Shown here in pieces: positions 12,351-25,975 of a stretch of DNA of 64,000 nucleotides. This DNA comes from Anadara kagoshimensis (Eukaryota > Mollusca > Bivalvia > Arcoida > Arcidae), in the NCBI GenBank assembly GCA_021292105.1, contig CM037868.1:683549-747548 (forward strand). The letters are read 5' to 3'. The translations under genes were made by a program, and so were the position numbers. Below the pieces are notes generated by a model. It was not told where the DNA came from. It worked only from the letters and a program-made list of their open reading frames with translations, and made no database searches. Each line of letters opens with the position of its first letter. Within the stretch, counting starts at the first letter, position 1.

Positions 12351-13480
12351 GTCATACTATATATGATGTAAGTGATGGTTTTCTCTACCCCGACATTGAG
12401 AATATGTAGTGACCGTTTGAACTACACTAGTTGTGATCAGTTTTCTGTTTTGGTTGCTAATTTTTTAAAAAATGTTTAACAACTGATCAGTCCATTTGTA
12501 TGGTTAAAGTTTCGGAATCAAAGTTACGGTTTCAGCTTTTAAAACTTAAGATATATCAAAATAAAAGCATTTTCGTGGGCTTTATTTTGTATAATTGATC
12601 GAAAATCTATTATTTTCAGAGTTCCTATTTTGGGTGAAACATGCAAATTTGGATTTTTTCCGCCCATCTATTTATCTTCTTCTAATATTCAAGTCAACAC
12701 AAATAACATATTTGAGTTTTATATCAACCCAAGCTCAAGGAATTATGAGAAAAAAGTCAAATTACACAATTAATTCATCACTTGTGTAACGCAGTTATCG
12801 CACTTTTGGTTACCATGGTAACGGATTTCTTTGTTTCAAAGTACCATTTTAGTGAAAGCAGACTATGAGATTCCTATTATACACAATTTAGTATTTATCC
12901 AACCATTGATATCATTGGAGTTTGGACTCAAATTTATCGACCAAACTTTTCAAAAATGGCTTTTGCAATGTTGTTATTAAATGATTGGCCGAAAATACTA
13001 CAAAATTCAGAATTCATAGTTTTTGGTGAAAACAGAAATTGTAAAAGCATCAAAAGTCATATATTTTACACTTGCCAACATGTAAAAATATCAAAATATA
13101 TTGAAATTAAAAAGCAATTTACTCTTAATCTTCGTTTTTGCATGGTTTTTATTGCCATGGCAACCATAATTTTATTGAAAATATTTTTAAATAAAATTTT
13201 GGAAAACAGTTTATTTATGTGTGGTTTAGTAATGGTAAAATTTCAGCGAAAACTTAAATATTTATGTCAAAATAATGATCAGCTTTAACAAAATAAAACA
13301 CATTTTTCTCATCAATGGTATGCCAATTTTTATATTTTAGACCTAATAACTACTAAATTTGTTCTTTTTATCTTTTGTAAAAACATGCAAAATTTTTTAA
13401 TTATCTTTTTGCGGCATCTTTCATTGATACTTAACTTTGATTTCCTGCAAAACCATATTTTTCTAGGGTACAAGTCTCCA
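12351..13480. other. AT-rich sequence with ccatgg motifs
   Basis: No supported gene. Two spots carry ggttaccatggtaacgg and tgccatggcaac, small palindromes. A 110-codon open frame at 12956-13288 has the skewed, lysine/isoleucine/phenylalanine-rich composition of translated AT-rich DNA and no recognised domain, so I do not call it. Confidence 0.35.
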
Positions 13481-14759
13481 GATACACCCTGTACTGCTTC
13501 GCATTAGGGGACATGATTATGTCATATCGGGGGACATGATTTGAAGCGGGGAATTCAGACAGGTGGGTTCAAAATGCTTTCGTTTTGTACCAAAATAACA
13601 TATTTCGGTCATAATTATTGCCTCACGGAACATTACGATATGTCTGTGAGGCAATGCATCTACGATTTGGTATAAGATAAGGCCATAAATACTACTTTAC
13701 CCCTGCAATGTTTTGCTGGTGCGGACTACGAAGCATTTTTCAATGCAAAACGTGGTAATGTGTACACTTGAAGATCTACACAATGCAGATTTTGCATTCG
13801 GTATGTAAAATATCATCTATACTTTCATCTGTACCAAACTTATACCACAAAACCCCCTATTTCTTTCACAATTAGTGTTTTAAATATGTATCAACCGGGG
13901 GGGATGACTTTGGAATCGCCCGGGGGACATGATCAGAGTTAAATTACAGACAGTGCTGTTGATTTTTACAAATAATTTAAGAAAACACACTGCCAAATGC
14001 CATGAATGCTTGATCACATCATAAGTTAACTGTTTGGGCAATGTGCACCTATGTCTGCATAGATACGCATTCATATTGCTTTGGGAAAGGTTAGTCAAAA
14101 CTTTTATATGCGTTTGAGGATACCAATAAAGTACACTACATAATAATTGATGTTTTTGAATAAATATATTTATATTTTACAAAATTGTGACTGAAATAGA
14201 TTGGTTTATTTTTCAATAAAGATAACATCACAATCAAGAATATCCACCTGTGTATTGGCATACATATGCTCTCTGCATGGTGCTGTTTTACTGACAGCTT
14301 CCAGATTAGGAATCTATGGAGTTAAACTAAATAATGATGATTAGTATTGCATGTATTATCATTATTATCATTTCAGTTCGGGTGCGAATGCAGTGCCTTT
14401 TTATCAATCCCATGCAAAGCATTTTCTAGTGAATAAAAATGACATTTCGAGTGCCGAGGATATGTTATTTTTTCTTAGAATACTGAGGTTTCTCTATTAT
14501 TTCTAAGCTAATCGCCTCAACATAAGCGAAATAATGTTTAACAGCAGTCAACGTGAATAACATGTTTGCAATTCAGCTCTTTGTATATGCCTTGTTAGAA
14601 GTATTTCGCGGTCATATTTGAAAATAAGTTAATTTTATTATTGATTTTTCTAATATCAGGTATATCACTGTATATGGTTCAAAAGAAAACTTTTGTTTCA
14701 GACAATATGCCAAACAAAAAAAGACTAGTCTCTTGCTTCACCCCATAAACGCAAGCCAA

Positions 14760-15065
14760 AATATGTCAACCTTCTTCAAAGAGACGTCGATTTACAGTTT
14801 CTCCATTCTTCTCAGAAACTGCCACGAACTTGTGATAATGCTAAACATTTGCTTTTGGATGAAGCATCTTTGTGGCAAGCATGTGTGTAGACTCACATGA
14901 CTTGAGTACGAAAGGTTTTGTTGCAAATCTTGCATCGCCATGTATGTGTATCTTCGGGTTCGAATTATTTGATAACATGACGAACATTTCTGTCTTCCAA
15001 AGCAATTCTTCAGCTACGGTTAAAAAGATGCAAATACTTGATATTCTTATTGACCACAGGAATGT
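14760..15065 (-). pseudogene. Possible decayed zinc-finger gene fragment
   Basis: On the minus strand, near 14930, one frame reads WRCKICNKTF, the start of a Cys-x2-Cys zinc finger, followed after one stop by a Thr-His-x2-His-like stretch. Further on, frames give FVAVSEKNGETVN. Base usage is less AT-skewed than the surroundings. Stops and frame changes rule out a working gene. Identification is weak: one finger-like motif only. Confidence 0.22.
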
Positions 15066-15239
15066 CGAGGTAATGAATACTTTTGATGGGGGGGGGGGTG
15101 GGTGGGGGGGGCTCATTTTTCAACGTTGAAAATTGAGACCAGTTGTGTTTGAATTAAGACCCTATCCAGTTGAAAATTGAACCGTATCGTGGAATTTTGA
15201 TCAGAAGACCGAGTCAAATTTCAACTGGTTAAAACAGAT

Positions 15240-15262
15240 AACAATAATAATAATAATAATAA
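15240..15262 (+). repeat. (AAT)n microsatellite
   Basis: A run of aataataat units at about 15243-15262. Confidence 0.8.
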
Positions 15263-15552
15263 ATTGATGCTTGTTTTTTCTAGTTGTTTGGGTTTTTTGT
15301 GGTTTGTATAAATAATTTTGTAGGGATGTTAATGATATAAGTTTCAGTCAATCTGTCTATCTGTCATTATGTCTGTCTACCTGTACTTTCTTGTCAGGTA
15401 CTTTTTTGTTGCATGCTGTATTACACCGTGTTCCTGATTGTGTTGGCTATTGCCAAGTTCATGTTTTCATCTGCAAATCTCTTTTTTATATGTATGACTA
15501 CCAAAACTTACAAAGTGAATCTTAAACGACAACGCATACAGTGTGATATATA

Positions 15553-15770
15553 TGGGTAACTTGGTAGCCAAGTGGTTAGAGACGGATTGCCTCACAGCCA
15601 AGGTTCGAATCCCAATTGGGACAGATTCTAGTGTGAGAAGTTTGTAGCTTGCAGAAGGTCAGTGGTTTTCTTTTTGCACTCTGGTCTTTCTCTACCATTT
15701 CTTGACTGACCGCCTCGATATAAATTAAAGAATCTTGACTGGGGTGTTAAACTCCAATATATAGTGTTCC
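15553..15770 (+). repeat. SINE, tRNA-derived, short variant
   Basis: Head ggtaacttggtagccaagtg and gccaaggttcgaatcccaat resemble a tRNA with clear A and B boxes. The tail tgaccgcctcgatataaatt and gaatcttgactggggtgtta matches the family tail. The middle body of longer copies is absent, so this is a separate subfamily or an internal deletion. Confidence 0.75.
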
Positions 15771-16880
15771 TAGAAAATATTGAGGAATTCTGATGGAAAC
15801 CGATTTTGTTAAACTATTCATTAATCACAATGAATACATAAAAAGTAATATTTTGTTAGTCCACTATTTCCAGAAATACCAATGTGTTCGAAATATTTTC
15901 ATAAAAATTCTCAATAATTTCTGGGAAATATGTAAGTAAATTTGATTTTTTTCTCAAAAGTAGAATAACTGAAAAAGTAACAAATAACTTTTTCCTGTCA
16001 TTTTTTCAATTAGTGACCCATTGACATTAAATATAAATTGAAAAAAGTTAGATAACAAAAAGCACCGTTACATGCTTTGTAAAGATAAATGAGGTAAATT
16101 TAAACTAACGAGAGAGAAATGACGGCTGAAACTGGTGAAGTTAAATAGAACCAGTAGAAGCAATAATTCACCACACTTGCATGCCCGAGACCAATAGATA
16201 AACGACACGACATAGATAGGACATGCATAAATAATAATAATGGTGTGGTTAACTGTACAAGAAGCGATTTTGGGACTTGAACATTTAAACATTGTCCTTT
16301 TTGTACAGAACATTTCCCCTCTGCACAATTAAAATGCATATAGTGTTCATAAAAAATAAAATAAAAAACATTTTATGAAATTATGGTTCCGTAACCATTT
16401 TAAGATAGTGGTTGTCAATTACAATTGGGTTTTAATAAACTAACCAAACAGCAACTTCAACATACTACAAAATTTTAAAATAGACAACTTTCAGTAAACA
16501 GGTGTGAAAAATAGCATAAATATTTAGAGAAAACAGGACCACTGTAAAATACTTTGATATACCCGAACTTAAACCGTGTGTTTTACAATTAGATAATTGT
16601 ATAATTACTAAATGCATACAGTTGTACGAAAGTTTGAAAAAAGCATAATAACACACGACACGAATGAACGAGCTACAACAAACTAATGAAATGGACATTA
16701 AGAACACATATCCCATGAATAGAATACATTACAAAAACTTATAGAACAGATGTATATTGAAACTAGTGATTACACAACTAATAAGCTTAACTTATGCTAT
16801 GTCCATATTTTTCAGTTTGTTCAAAAGTTTGTATATTCTGATGTCAGTAAGATAATTTAGTAACCATTACTTAATGATAC
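15771..16880. other. AT-rich loop sequence without recognised content
   Basis: Several minus-strand open frames of 78-86 codons (16068-16716) lack any recognised domain and overlap each other in different frames. No gene called. Confidence 0.35.
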
Positions 16881-16892
16881 ATTGGATCAATA

Positions 16893-16966
16893 TACTGGTT
16901 AATAGTGTCATATACCACTTTTTAAATTTGAGCATAAAATACATTCAAAAAGTGGTATATGGCAAT
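16893..16966. repeat. Short hairpin, catataccacttttt arms
   Basis: catataccactttttaaat at the left pairs with attcaaaaagtggtatatg at the right around a ~30-bp loop. A small palindromic MITE-like relic. Confidence 0.65.
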
Positions 16967-17608
16967 AGTAAGCAACATAGTTAACAATTTTTAAATAACA
17001 TGGCACGTGCATTGCATTTTTTAACAATTTTCGCTACGTAACCTTGGCGAAAAGTACACGTTTTTATGAGAAAGAAATGTGTTATTTCGCAAAAATTAAG
17101 CGTTATTACGCGAATGCTTTTTGTTCTACCAAATTGAACCCAATAGACTTTCGTAAAGTTGAATTTTGTCATTGTTGTAAATTTTACTGTCCTATTATGT
17201 ATTACGTATAGCTGCAAAATCGATGGCGTGTCATATCGTTAATGGCTACAGTGTACATTCGAGTCCGGAAGACAGACCAAAACTCTGTGTTTGTGGGAAG
17301 GGGCAATATTAAACAGGGTAAATTTTCAACAAATTGAGATAATATTTATAGAAAAAAATAATTATCAACCTGTTGAAAAATGACCCCGGGTATAAATTTT
17401 ACGAATTTTTGTCAAAAAAGCACCCCTGGCTAAATATTCAACGTTGAAAAATGAACCCCGGATCAAAATTCTTCATTACACCGGTTACTACCTCCTAATG
17501 CCAAGTACCAACTAGAACTGTCAGTGAAGCTGACTTGTAATCCCCCCTTGCATACAAGTAAGGTTTTTTCATTTTATTTGGTCACGACTCTTGACCTACA
17601 TCCGTACA

Positions 17609-17785
17609 TACCTGTCGAAAGTTTAACACAAAGCTAATGAATGGGTGAAATATCTCATCGAATGATATCAATATCTCGCTTGCTTTTCGACCAAGGGCTA
17701 TGAATTTCTCAGCCAGACGGCAGGCCAATTTCTGTTTCTTTTCGTTACTCATTGGTAAACTTTCAAAAGGTCCAACTATATGCAT
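17609..17785 (-). CDS. Possible captured exon, unknown protein
   Basis: The minus strand from an ATG at 17785 encodes a non-AT-skewed stretch (MSNEKKQKLACRLAEKF, then EILISFDEIFHPF) that ends exactly at a strong donor, CAG|GTATGT, near 17608. An in-frame stop lies just before the ATG, so either this is a first coding exon or an exon whose acceptor is the CAG about 40 bp upstream, in another frame. No family recognised. It lies in the loop of an inverted-repeat structure, a location expected for a gene fragment picked up by a transposon. No partner exon was found nearby. Confidence 0.35.
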
Positions 17786-17839
17786 CTACCATTGGTATAT
17801 GAACCATATACGACCATATACCTGATATTAGAAAATCAT

Positions 17840-17960
17840 TAGGATTGCAATACAGGTGTTTGGTTGGTTGAATGCTGTTAAACATTATTTCACTTCTATT
17901 GGGGCGATCAGCTAGGAATGATGGGGAAAACCGTAGTACTCTCAGACAAAACCACATATC
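17840..17960. repeat. ggttgaatgctgtt-type repeat fragment
   Basis: ttggttggttgaatgctgtt and ggggcgatcagcta match a phrase also at 33500-33550 (ggttggttgaatgttgctta). A widespread short mollusc repeat, judged from its recurrence here. Confidence 0.5.
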
Positions 17961-18565
17961 CTCGGCAAGCGAATGTCATTAAAGCTTTGAGTGGGACTGC
18001 ATTCGCACCCAAACTGAAGGCAAATACATGTATAATGATAATAATCACCAACATCATCATCATCTAGTTAATTTTAAGTAAAATATTCTTGATTGTTATG
18101 TTAATCATCTTTATTTCAGTCACAATTTTTTAATGTGTACAAAGCAATATGAATGTGTATCTGTGTAAAAATTGGTGCACATTGCCCAAACAGTTAACTT
18201 ATGATGTGATCAAGCGTTCGTGGCATTTGGTGTGTGTTTTCTAAATTATTTGTGAAATCAACAGCATTGTCTGTAATTTACCTCTGATCATGTCCCCCGG
18301 GCGATTCAAAGTCACCCCCCCGGTTGATACATATTTAAAACACTAATTGTGAAAGAAATAGTGGGTTTTGTGGTATAAGTTTGGTACAGATGAAAGTATA
18401 GATGATATTTTACATACCGAATGCAAAATCTGCATTGTGTAGACCTTCAAGTGTACACATTACCACGTTTTGCATTGAAAAATGCTTCGTAGTCCGCACC
18501 AGCAAAACATTGCAGGGGTAAAGTAGTATTTATGGCCTTATCTTATACCAAATCGTGGATGCATT

Positions 18566-18712
18566 AAAGGATTAAAATGCAAACATAAAGTGATGTTTCA
18601 ACATTTCAATAAACACATTTTTATAATACATGTAAGTGTATTTATCTCAGAATAGATCATGTTTACCATGATCCTGGTTTTTCCTTGATGCACTTTATGT
18701 ATTAATATTATT
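18566..18712. other. AT-rich spacer
   Basis: Nothing recognised between the inverted-repeat structure and the C-rich repeat that follows. Confidence 0.4.
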
Positions 18713-19388
18713 ATCCCCCCCCCCCACCCCCGCCATCAGTGGTGAGGGGGGATATAGTAATACTGCTTTGTGTGTGTGTGTGTGTCGGGGGTCCGTCCTA
18801 GTTGGTTTCTGTGCATTTAAAAGAAAACCCTACATCAGATTGAGCTGAAACTTGGTCAGTTGATTCGTTATGATAGTGATTGGTGTGGGATTGCTCGACA
18901 GCCTTATAGCATATCCAAGATGGCCACCATTATTATAAATAACAAAAACATATAAATGGCTGTTGCAGCCTTATTTATGTACCGATTTCATCGATATTTT
19001 CAATATATATAGAAAATAGAACTCGGGTATTAAACATATTTAACTGGATTTTCTGAAAAAATTTTAGTTTGCAAAATATATATGACCATTACAGCCATAT
19101 TTATGAACCAATTTCATCAGAATTTTAAACATAGGAAATAAAACTGTGGGAATTAATCATATGTAATAGGATTTTCCATTAAATTTTAGTTTGCGTAATA
19201 TTTATAAAATATGCAAATAAGGTGTACTTTAATTTGTTGTGGTTTTCAATCTAATAAATGGGCAAACTAGCCCACTTATTTAACAACCAGTGTTCCATAA
19301 AACATATTTCACCTTGTATGGAATTCACTGATGTTCGCCTTTGCAGAGGTGGGGTGGGGGTAGTGTTCTCTGAACACCTTGTTTAATA
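18713..19388. repeat. C-run / ggggatatagtaat dispersed repeat
   Basis: Starts at a long C-run, then gtgaggggggatatagtaat, a (GT)n tract and cgggggtccgtcctagttgg. Its far end is gttcgcctttgcagaggtgg ... ctctgaacaccttgttt. The end structure resembles the repeat at 32190-32528 (cccccccccactttctaagc ... ggacggacggac) in reverse orientation. No coding frame. Confidence 0.6.
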
Positions 19389-21299
19389 TAAAATTATCAT
19401 GTCTCCAACCTAGCTATAGTACTAGAAAGGATGATGTCTGAATCAAGATAAAATTTCATCAACACTGTAATGTCACAATATAGCTTCTCTAAACAGGTAT
19501 TTTAAAATTTAAAAGATAAGGAAAGTAGCAGATGTTGTTTTGTTCTTTGTTAAGATAAATGCCTTTCCTCTGGTTTAAATGGGAATCCCTGTTCCAAAGT
19601 CATTTGTATTTAGAATCATTGGGGCGGAGAGCTCAATTCTGTGTTGGACATTATTGACCACCTCCTGTAGTTTTATTCTAGTGTCACCAGTTTTAACAAG
19701 AGTATAACAATAACCAAACTTTTTATATTATTCTAAATGTTGAGAAGGGAGATTGAACTTATTTTGATATCAAGCAAACAATAAACAAGAAATTTCACAA
19801 AAAATCATGTGCTAAAAAGTAGAAAGTCTTTATAAGTTAGTAGTAATCAGATGGGGCATACAGAGTCAAAATTAAAATGGATTTTTTTATAAATGCTTGT
19901 TTAGCATGCAAGAAAAATAAAAATAGTCTTTTTATAATATCAAAAATATGTACAAATGCAAATATATATAATAAATTTTCCGAGAGAATCTTGCCATCAT
20001 GGTTCACTGCATTGGTGTGACTTTATGGTTAGAGAATATGATGTCATGGATATTATCTTTAAACAGATCATGCATAAGACTTTAAAGTTTGAGATGCTGC
20101 TTCCTCCTCTTGCACTTGGTATAGAGAGGACAGAGTTTCTGGTTCACAAAGTAACCAGAAAAAAATTAAAAAGTGAAAATTTGAAAAGGTCCACATGGCT
20201 GTCAAATTTAATCAAAATTGAGTCAGTATGACATAGTAGATCACCTATATAAAAGTTCATACCAAATATGAATCCAACATCTCAACAATAAAGAATAAAC
20301 TGTTTAGGGACAGACAAGTGGACAACCAGAGAAAACCTATAGTCCCTTTCCAGTTTCAATGGACTAATTAATATCTGATAAAAGTTTGACACTACGTATC
20401 TTTAAAACTGTTTTTTTTTAAATTGTCCAACTTTTGAAAGACATTCAAGTATATCTGGGACTAAATGTGCCTCCTATGATAATACAATATGTTATACCTT
20501 TTAGATCACCCCCTTCCAATCATTTCTATTGTATTGGAGAAAGCTTAATAGCCATTTAGGTATTTTAAAACCCATGCATCATTGACACCCAGAATAAATC
20601 TTTAAATAGGTGGGAAGAATAACCAAATGATTATGAGTTTAGAATAAACCAACTTTCATTTGGTGGGTTGAATATCAATTTAAGTAACACAAATGGCACA
20701 ATAGCAAACCTATAAAACCAAAAAATAATGGCCACACAATAAAGGTTTAACCCTCATGTCAGTACAATGAATGTACACTTTCAAGTGTCCATCAATTTAA
20801 AACTCATTACTTCTACTGATCAGATCAAAAGGTTAATTTTTCCATATACAGTATTGTGATAGTGCTCCTGAATCTGTGATAATTTCTATTATGGAAATGT
20901 GTCTCTAATAATCCTTACAATTTAAATTTCTAATGTAATGTAATGAATTTTAACTTTATAAAGTTGCTTTAATTATATTACTAAGAAAAATAAATTTATT
21001 TTGATTTTACACATGTGTGTATTTATTATGAGTGTAGAGATTAATCATCACAAATTAAAATTTTGGAGCACATAAGGATTCCTTATCATGAATACCCCTT
21101 TGACAAATTGAATCTTCCCAGCAAATTAATCCTAGACAAACTAAAAACAATATCTTGAACAAAATAGTTTTCTGCTATAAACATAATTTCTTTGTTAATT
21201 ATAATACATGTCGATTTTCAACTACAAATAAAACATTTTTCTTTTTCATTCGCCAATATTGAAAAATCATTGTCCGTTGATTCAACAATTTTACATAAT
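19389..21299. other. AT-rich non-coding interior of inner element
   Basis: No exon, RNA gene or tandem array recognised. The 91-codon frame at 19956-20231 has no recognised motif and ordinary AT-rich composition. Confidence 0.35.
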
Positions 21300-24200
21300 G
21301 TAATATAAGGCTCAATCAGAAATGACCATTTCAATATGTAGCATTGTGTGATCAGAATTGGTTGATTCATCAATATTACATATTTCTGTAATATAAGATT
21401 GAATCAAACATGACCAGTTCAATGTGTGGCATTGTATCATCAGAATTAGCAAATTCATCAATATTACATATTCCTGTAATATAAGATTCAATCGAACAAG
21501 GCCATTTCAATATGTAGCATTGTATGATCAGAATTGGTTGATTCATCAATATTACATATTCCTGTAATATAAGATTGAATCAAACATGACCATTTCAATA
21601 TGTAGCATTGTATGATCAGAATTAGCAAATTCATCATATTACATATTTCTGTAATATAAGATTAATCAAACATGGCCATTTCAATATGTAGCATTGTATG
21701 ATCAGAATTGGCTAATTCATCAATATTACATATTCCTGTAATATAAGATTCAATCGAAAAGGCCATTTCAATATGTAGCATTGTGTGATCAGAATTGGTT
21801 GATTCATCAATATTACATATTCTGTAATATAAGATTAATCAAACATGCCATTTCAATATGTAGCATTGTATGATCAGAATTGTTGATTCATCAATATTAC
21901 ATATTTCTGTAATATAAGATTCAATAAACATGGCCATTTCAATATGTAGCATTGTATGATCAGAATTAGATTCATCAATATTACATATTCTGTAATATAA
22001 GATTAATAAACATGGCCATTTCAATATGTAGCATTGTATGATCAGAATTAGCTAATTCATCAATATTACATATTCCTGTAATATAAGATTCAATCAACAT
22101 GGCCATTTCAATATGTAGCATTGTATGATCAGAATTGGTTGATTCATCAATATTACATATTCCTGTAATATAAGATTGAATCAAACATGGCCATTTATAT
22201 GTAGCATTGTATGATCAGAATTGGTTGATTCATCAATATTACATATTCCTGTAATATAAGATTCAATCAAACATGGCCATTTCAATATGTAGCATTGTAT
22301 GATCAGAATTGGTTGATTCATCAATATTACATATTCCTGTAATATAAGATTCAATCAAACATGGCCATTTCAATATGTAGCATTGTATGATCAGAATTAG
22401 TTGATTCATCAATATTACATATTCTGTAATATAAGATTAATCAAACATGGCCATTTCAATATGTAGCATTGTATGATCAGAATTGGTTGATTCATCAATA
22501 TTACATATTCCTGTAATATAAGATTCAATCAAACATGACCATTTCAATATGTAGCATTGTATGATCAGAATTGGTTGATTCATCAATATTACATATTCCT
22601 GTAATATAAGATTGAATCAAACATGACCATTTCAATATGTAGCATTGTATGATCAGAATTAGTTGATTCATCAATATTACATATTCCTGTAATATAAGAT
22701 TCAATCAAACATGACCATTTCAATATGTAGCATTGTATGATCAGAATTGGTTGATTCATCAATATTACATATTCCTGTAATATAAGATTAATCAAACATG
22801 CCATTTCAATATGTAGCATTGTATGATCAGAATTGGTTGATTCATCAATATTACATATTCCTGTATATAAGATTGAATCAAACATGACCATTTCAATATG
22901 TAGCATTGTATGATCAGAATTGATTCATCAATATTACATATTCTGTAATATAAGATTAATCAAACATGCATTCAATATGAGCATTGTATGATCAGAATTG
23001 GCTGATTCATCAATATTACATATTCCTGTAATATAAGATTCAATCGAACAAGGCCATTTCAATATGTAGCATTGTGTGATCAGAATTGGTTGATTCATCA
23101 ATATTACATATTCTGTAATATAAGATTGAATCAAACATGACCATTTCAATATGTAGCATTGTATGATCAGAATTGTTGATTCATCAATATTACATATTTC
23201 TGTAATATAAGATTCAATCAAACATGGCCATTTCAATATGTAGCATTGTATGATCAGAATTGATTCATCAATATTACATATTCTGTAATATAAGATTAAT
23301 AAACATGGCCATTTCAATATGTAGCATTGTATGATCAGAATTGGCTAATTCATCAATATTACATATTCCTGTAATATAAGATTCAATCAAACATGGCCAT
23401 TTCAATATGTAGCATTGTATGATCAGAATTGGTTGATTCATCAATATTACATATTCCTGTAATATAAGATTCAATCAACTATGGCCATTTCAATATGTAG
23501 CATTGTATGATCAGAATTGGTTGATTCATCAATATTACATATTCTGTAATATAAGATTCAATCAAACATGGCCATTTAATATGTAGCATTGTATGATCAG
23601 AATTGGTTGATTCATCAATATTACATATTCCTGTAATATAAGATTCAATCAAACATGACCATTTCAATATGTAGCATTGTATGATCAGAATTGGTTGATT
23701 CATCAATATTACATATTCCTGTAATATAAGATTGAATCAAACATGACCATTTCAATATGTAGCATTGTGTGATCAGAATTGGTTCATTCATCAATATTAC
23801 ATATTCCTGTAATATAAGATTAATCAAACATGACCATTTCAATATGTAGCATTGTATGATCAGAATTGGTTGATTCATCAATATTACATATTCCTGTAAT
23901 ATAAGATTAATCAAACATGCCATTTAATATGTAGCATTGTATGATCAGAATTGGTTGATTCATCAATATTACATATTTCTGTAATATAAGATTGAATCAA
24001 ACATGACCATTTCAATATGTAGCATTGTATGATCAGAATTGCAAATTCATCAATATTACATTTTCTGTAATATAAGATTAATCAAACATGGCATTTCAAT
24101 ATGTAGCATTGTATGATCAGAATTGGCTAATTCATCAATATTACATATTCCTGTAATATAAGATTCAATGAAAAGGCCATTTCAATATGTAGCATTGTGT

Positions 24201-25975
24201 GATCAGAATTAGTTCATTCATCAATATTACATATTCCTGTAATATAAGATTGAATCAAACATGACCATTTCAATATGTAGCATTGTATGATCAGAATTGT
24301 TGATTCATCAATATTACATATTTCTGTAATATAAGATTCAATAAACATGGCCATTTCAATATGTAGCATTGTATGATCAGAATTAGATTCATCAATATTA
24401 CATTTCTGTAATATAAGATTTAATAAACATGGCCAATTTAATATGTAGCATTGTATGATCAGAATTAGCTAATTTATCAATATTACATATTCCTGTAATA
24501 TAAGATTCAATCAACTATGGCCATTCCAATATGTAGCATTGTATGATCAGAATTGGTTGATTAATCAATATTACATATTCCTGTAATATAAGATTGAATC
24601 AAACATGGCCAATTTAATATGTAGCATTGTATGATCAGAATTGGCTAATTCATCAATATTACATATTCCTGTAATATAAGATTCAATCAACTATGGCCAT
24701 TTCAATATGTAGCATTGTATGATCAGAATTAGTTGATTCATCAATATTACATATTCCTGTAATATAAGATTCAATCAACTATGGCCATTTCAATATGTAG
24801 CATTGTATGATCAGAATTAGTTGATTCATCAATATTACATATTTCTGTAATATAAGATTTAATCAAACATGGCCAATTTAATATGTAGCATTGTATGATC
24901 AGAATTGGTTGATTCATCAATATTACATATTCCTGTAATATAATAAGATTCAAGCAAACATGACCATTTCAATATGTAGCATTGTATGATCAGAATTGGT
25001 TGATTCATCAATATTACATATTCCTGTAATATAAGATTGAATCAAACATGACCATTTCAATATGTAGCATTGTATGATCAGAATTAGTTCATTCATCAAT
25101 ATTACATATTCCTGTAATATAAGATTGAATCAAACATGACCATTTCAATATGTAGCATTGTATGATCAGAATTGGTTGATTCATCAATATTACATATTCC
25201 TGTAATATAAGATTCAATCAAACATGGCCAGTTTAATATGTAATATTGTATGATCAGAATTGGTTGATTCATCAATATTACATATTCCTGTAATATAATA
25301 AGATTCAAGCAAACATGACCATTTCAATATGTAGCATTGTATGATCAGAATTGGTTGATTCATCAATATTACATATTTCTGTAATATAAGATTCAATCAA
25401 CTATGGCCATTTCAATATGTAGCATTGTGTGATCAGAATTGGTTGATTCATCAGTATTACATATTTCTGTAATATAAGATTCAATTAAACTTGGCCATTT
25501 CAATATGTAGCATTGTGTGATCAGAATTGGTTGATTCATCAATATTACATATTTCTGTAATATAAGATTCAATCAAACATGGCCAGTTTAATATGTAGTA
25601 TTGTATGATCAGAATTGGTTGATTCATCAATATTACATATTCCTGTAATATAAGATTTAATCAAACATGGCCAGTTTAATATGTAGTATTGTATGATCAG
25701 AATTGGTTGATTCATCAATATTACATATTTCTGTAATATAAGATTCAATCAACTATGGCCATTTCAATATGTAGCATTGTATGATCAGAATTGGTTGATT
25801 AATCAATATTACATATTTTTGTAATATAAGATTCAATTAAACTTGGCCATTTTAATATGTAGCATTGTGTGATCAGAATTGGTTGATTCATCAATATTAC
25901 ATATTTCTGTAATATAAGATTCAATCAACTATGGCCATTTCAATATGTAGCATTGTATCATCAGAATTAGCGGAT
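21300..25975. repeat. 88-bp satellite, ~53 copies
   Basis: Unit of about 88 bp: gcattgtatgatcagaattg, gttgattcatcaatattaca, tattcctgtaatataagatt, caatcaaacatggccatttc, aatatgta. Each unit holds a hairpin TATTACA-tattcc-TGTAATA. Units differ by small deletions and a few alternative bases (ggttgatt/agctaatt, catgacc/catggcc/ctatggcc). Edge units are most diverged. The many minus-strand open frames (repeating CNIDES, SYIT and DHTMLHIEM) exist because 88-bp units with indels happen to lack stops, so they are not genes. Confidence 0.97.

Larger units (their letters stand above)
13653..18565. mobile_element. 4.9-kb inverted-repeat structure
   Basis: The left arm (13653-about 14399) and right arm (about 17985-18565) are inverted copies. 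Matches include aatgcatctacgatttggta, tgctggtgcggactacgaag, catcataagttaactgtttg and ggtgcgaatgcagt. The left arm has about 170 bp with no counterpart, including a second-codon-like atatgctctctgc stretch. The 3.6-kb loop holds gene-fragment-like sequence on the minus strand and a SINE. No target duplication is obvious, so the outer limits could lie beyond the matching arms. It could be a foldback transposon or an inverted duplication of one element end. Confidence 0.7.

Noticed and set aside
12956-13288. 110-codon plus-strand frame
   Set aside because: Composition of AT-rich DNA, no domain, no splice or repeat-conserved frame.
21839-25396. Series of minus-strand frames repeating CNIDES/DHTMLHIEM
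   Set aside because: Translations of the 88-bp satellite. Frames switch with indels between units, as expected of non-coding repeats.
21300-25975. CRISPR-like array (regular repeats with hairpin)
   Set aside because: No unique spacers between repeats, eukaryotic context, and the unit is a contiguous 88-bp satellite.
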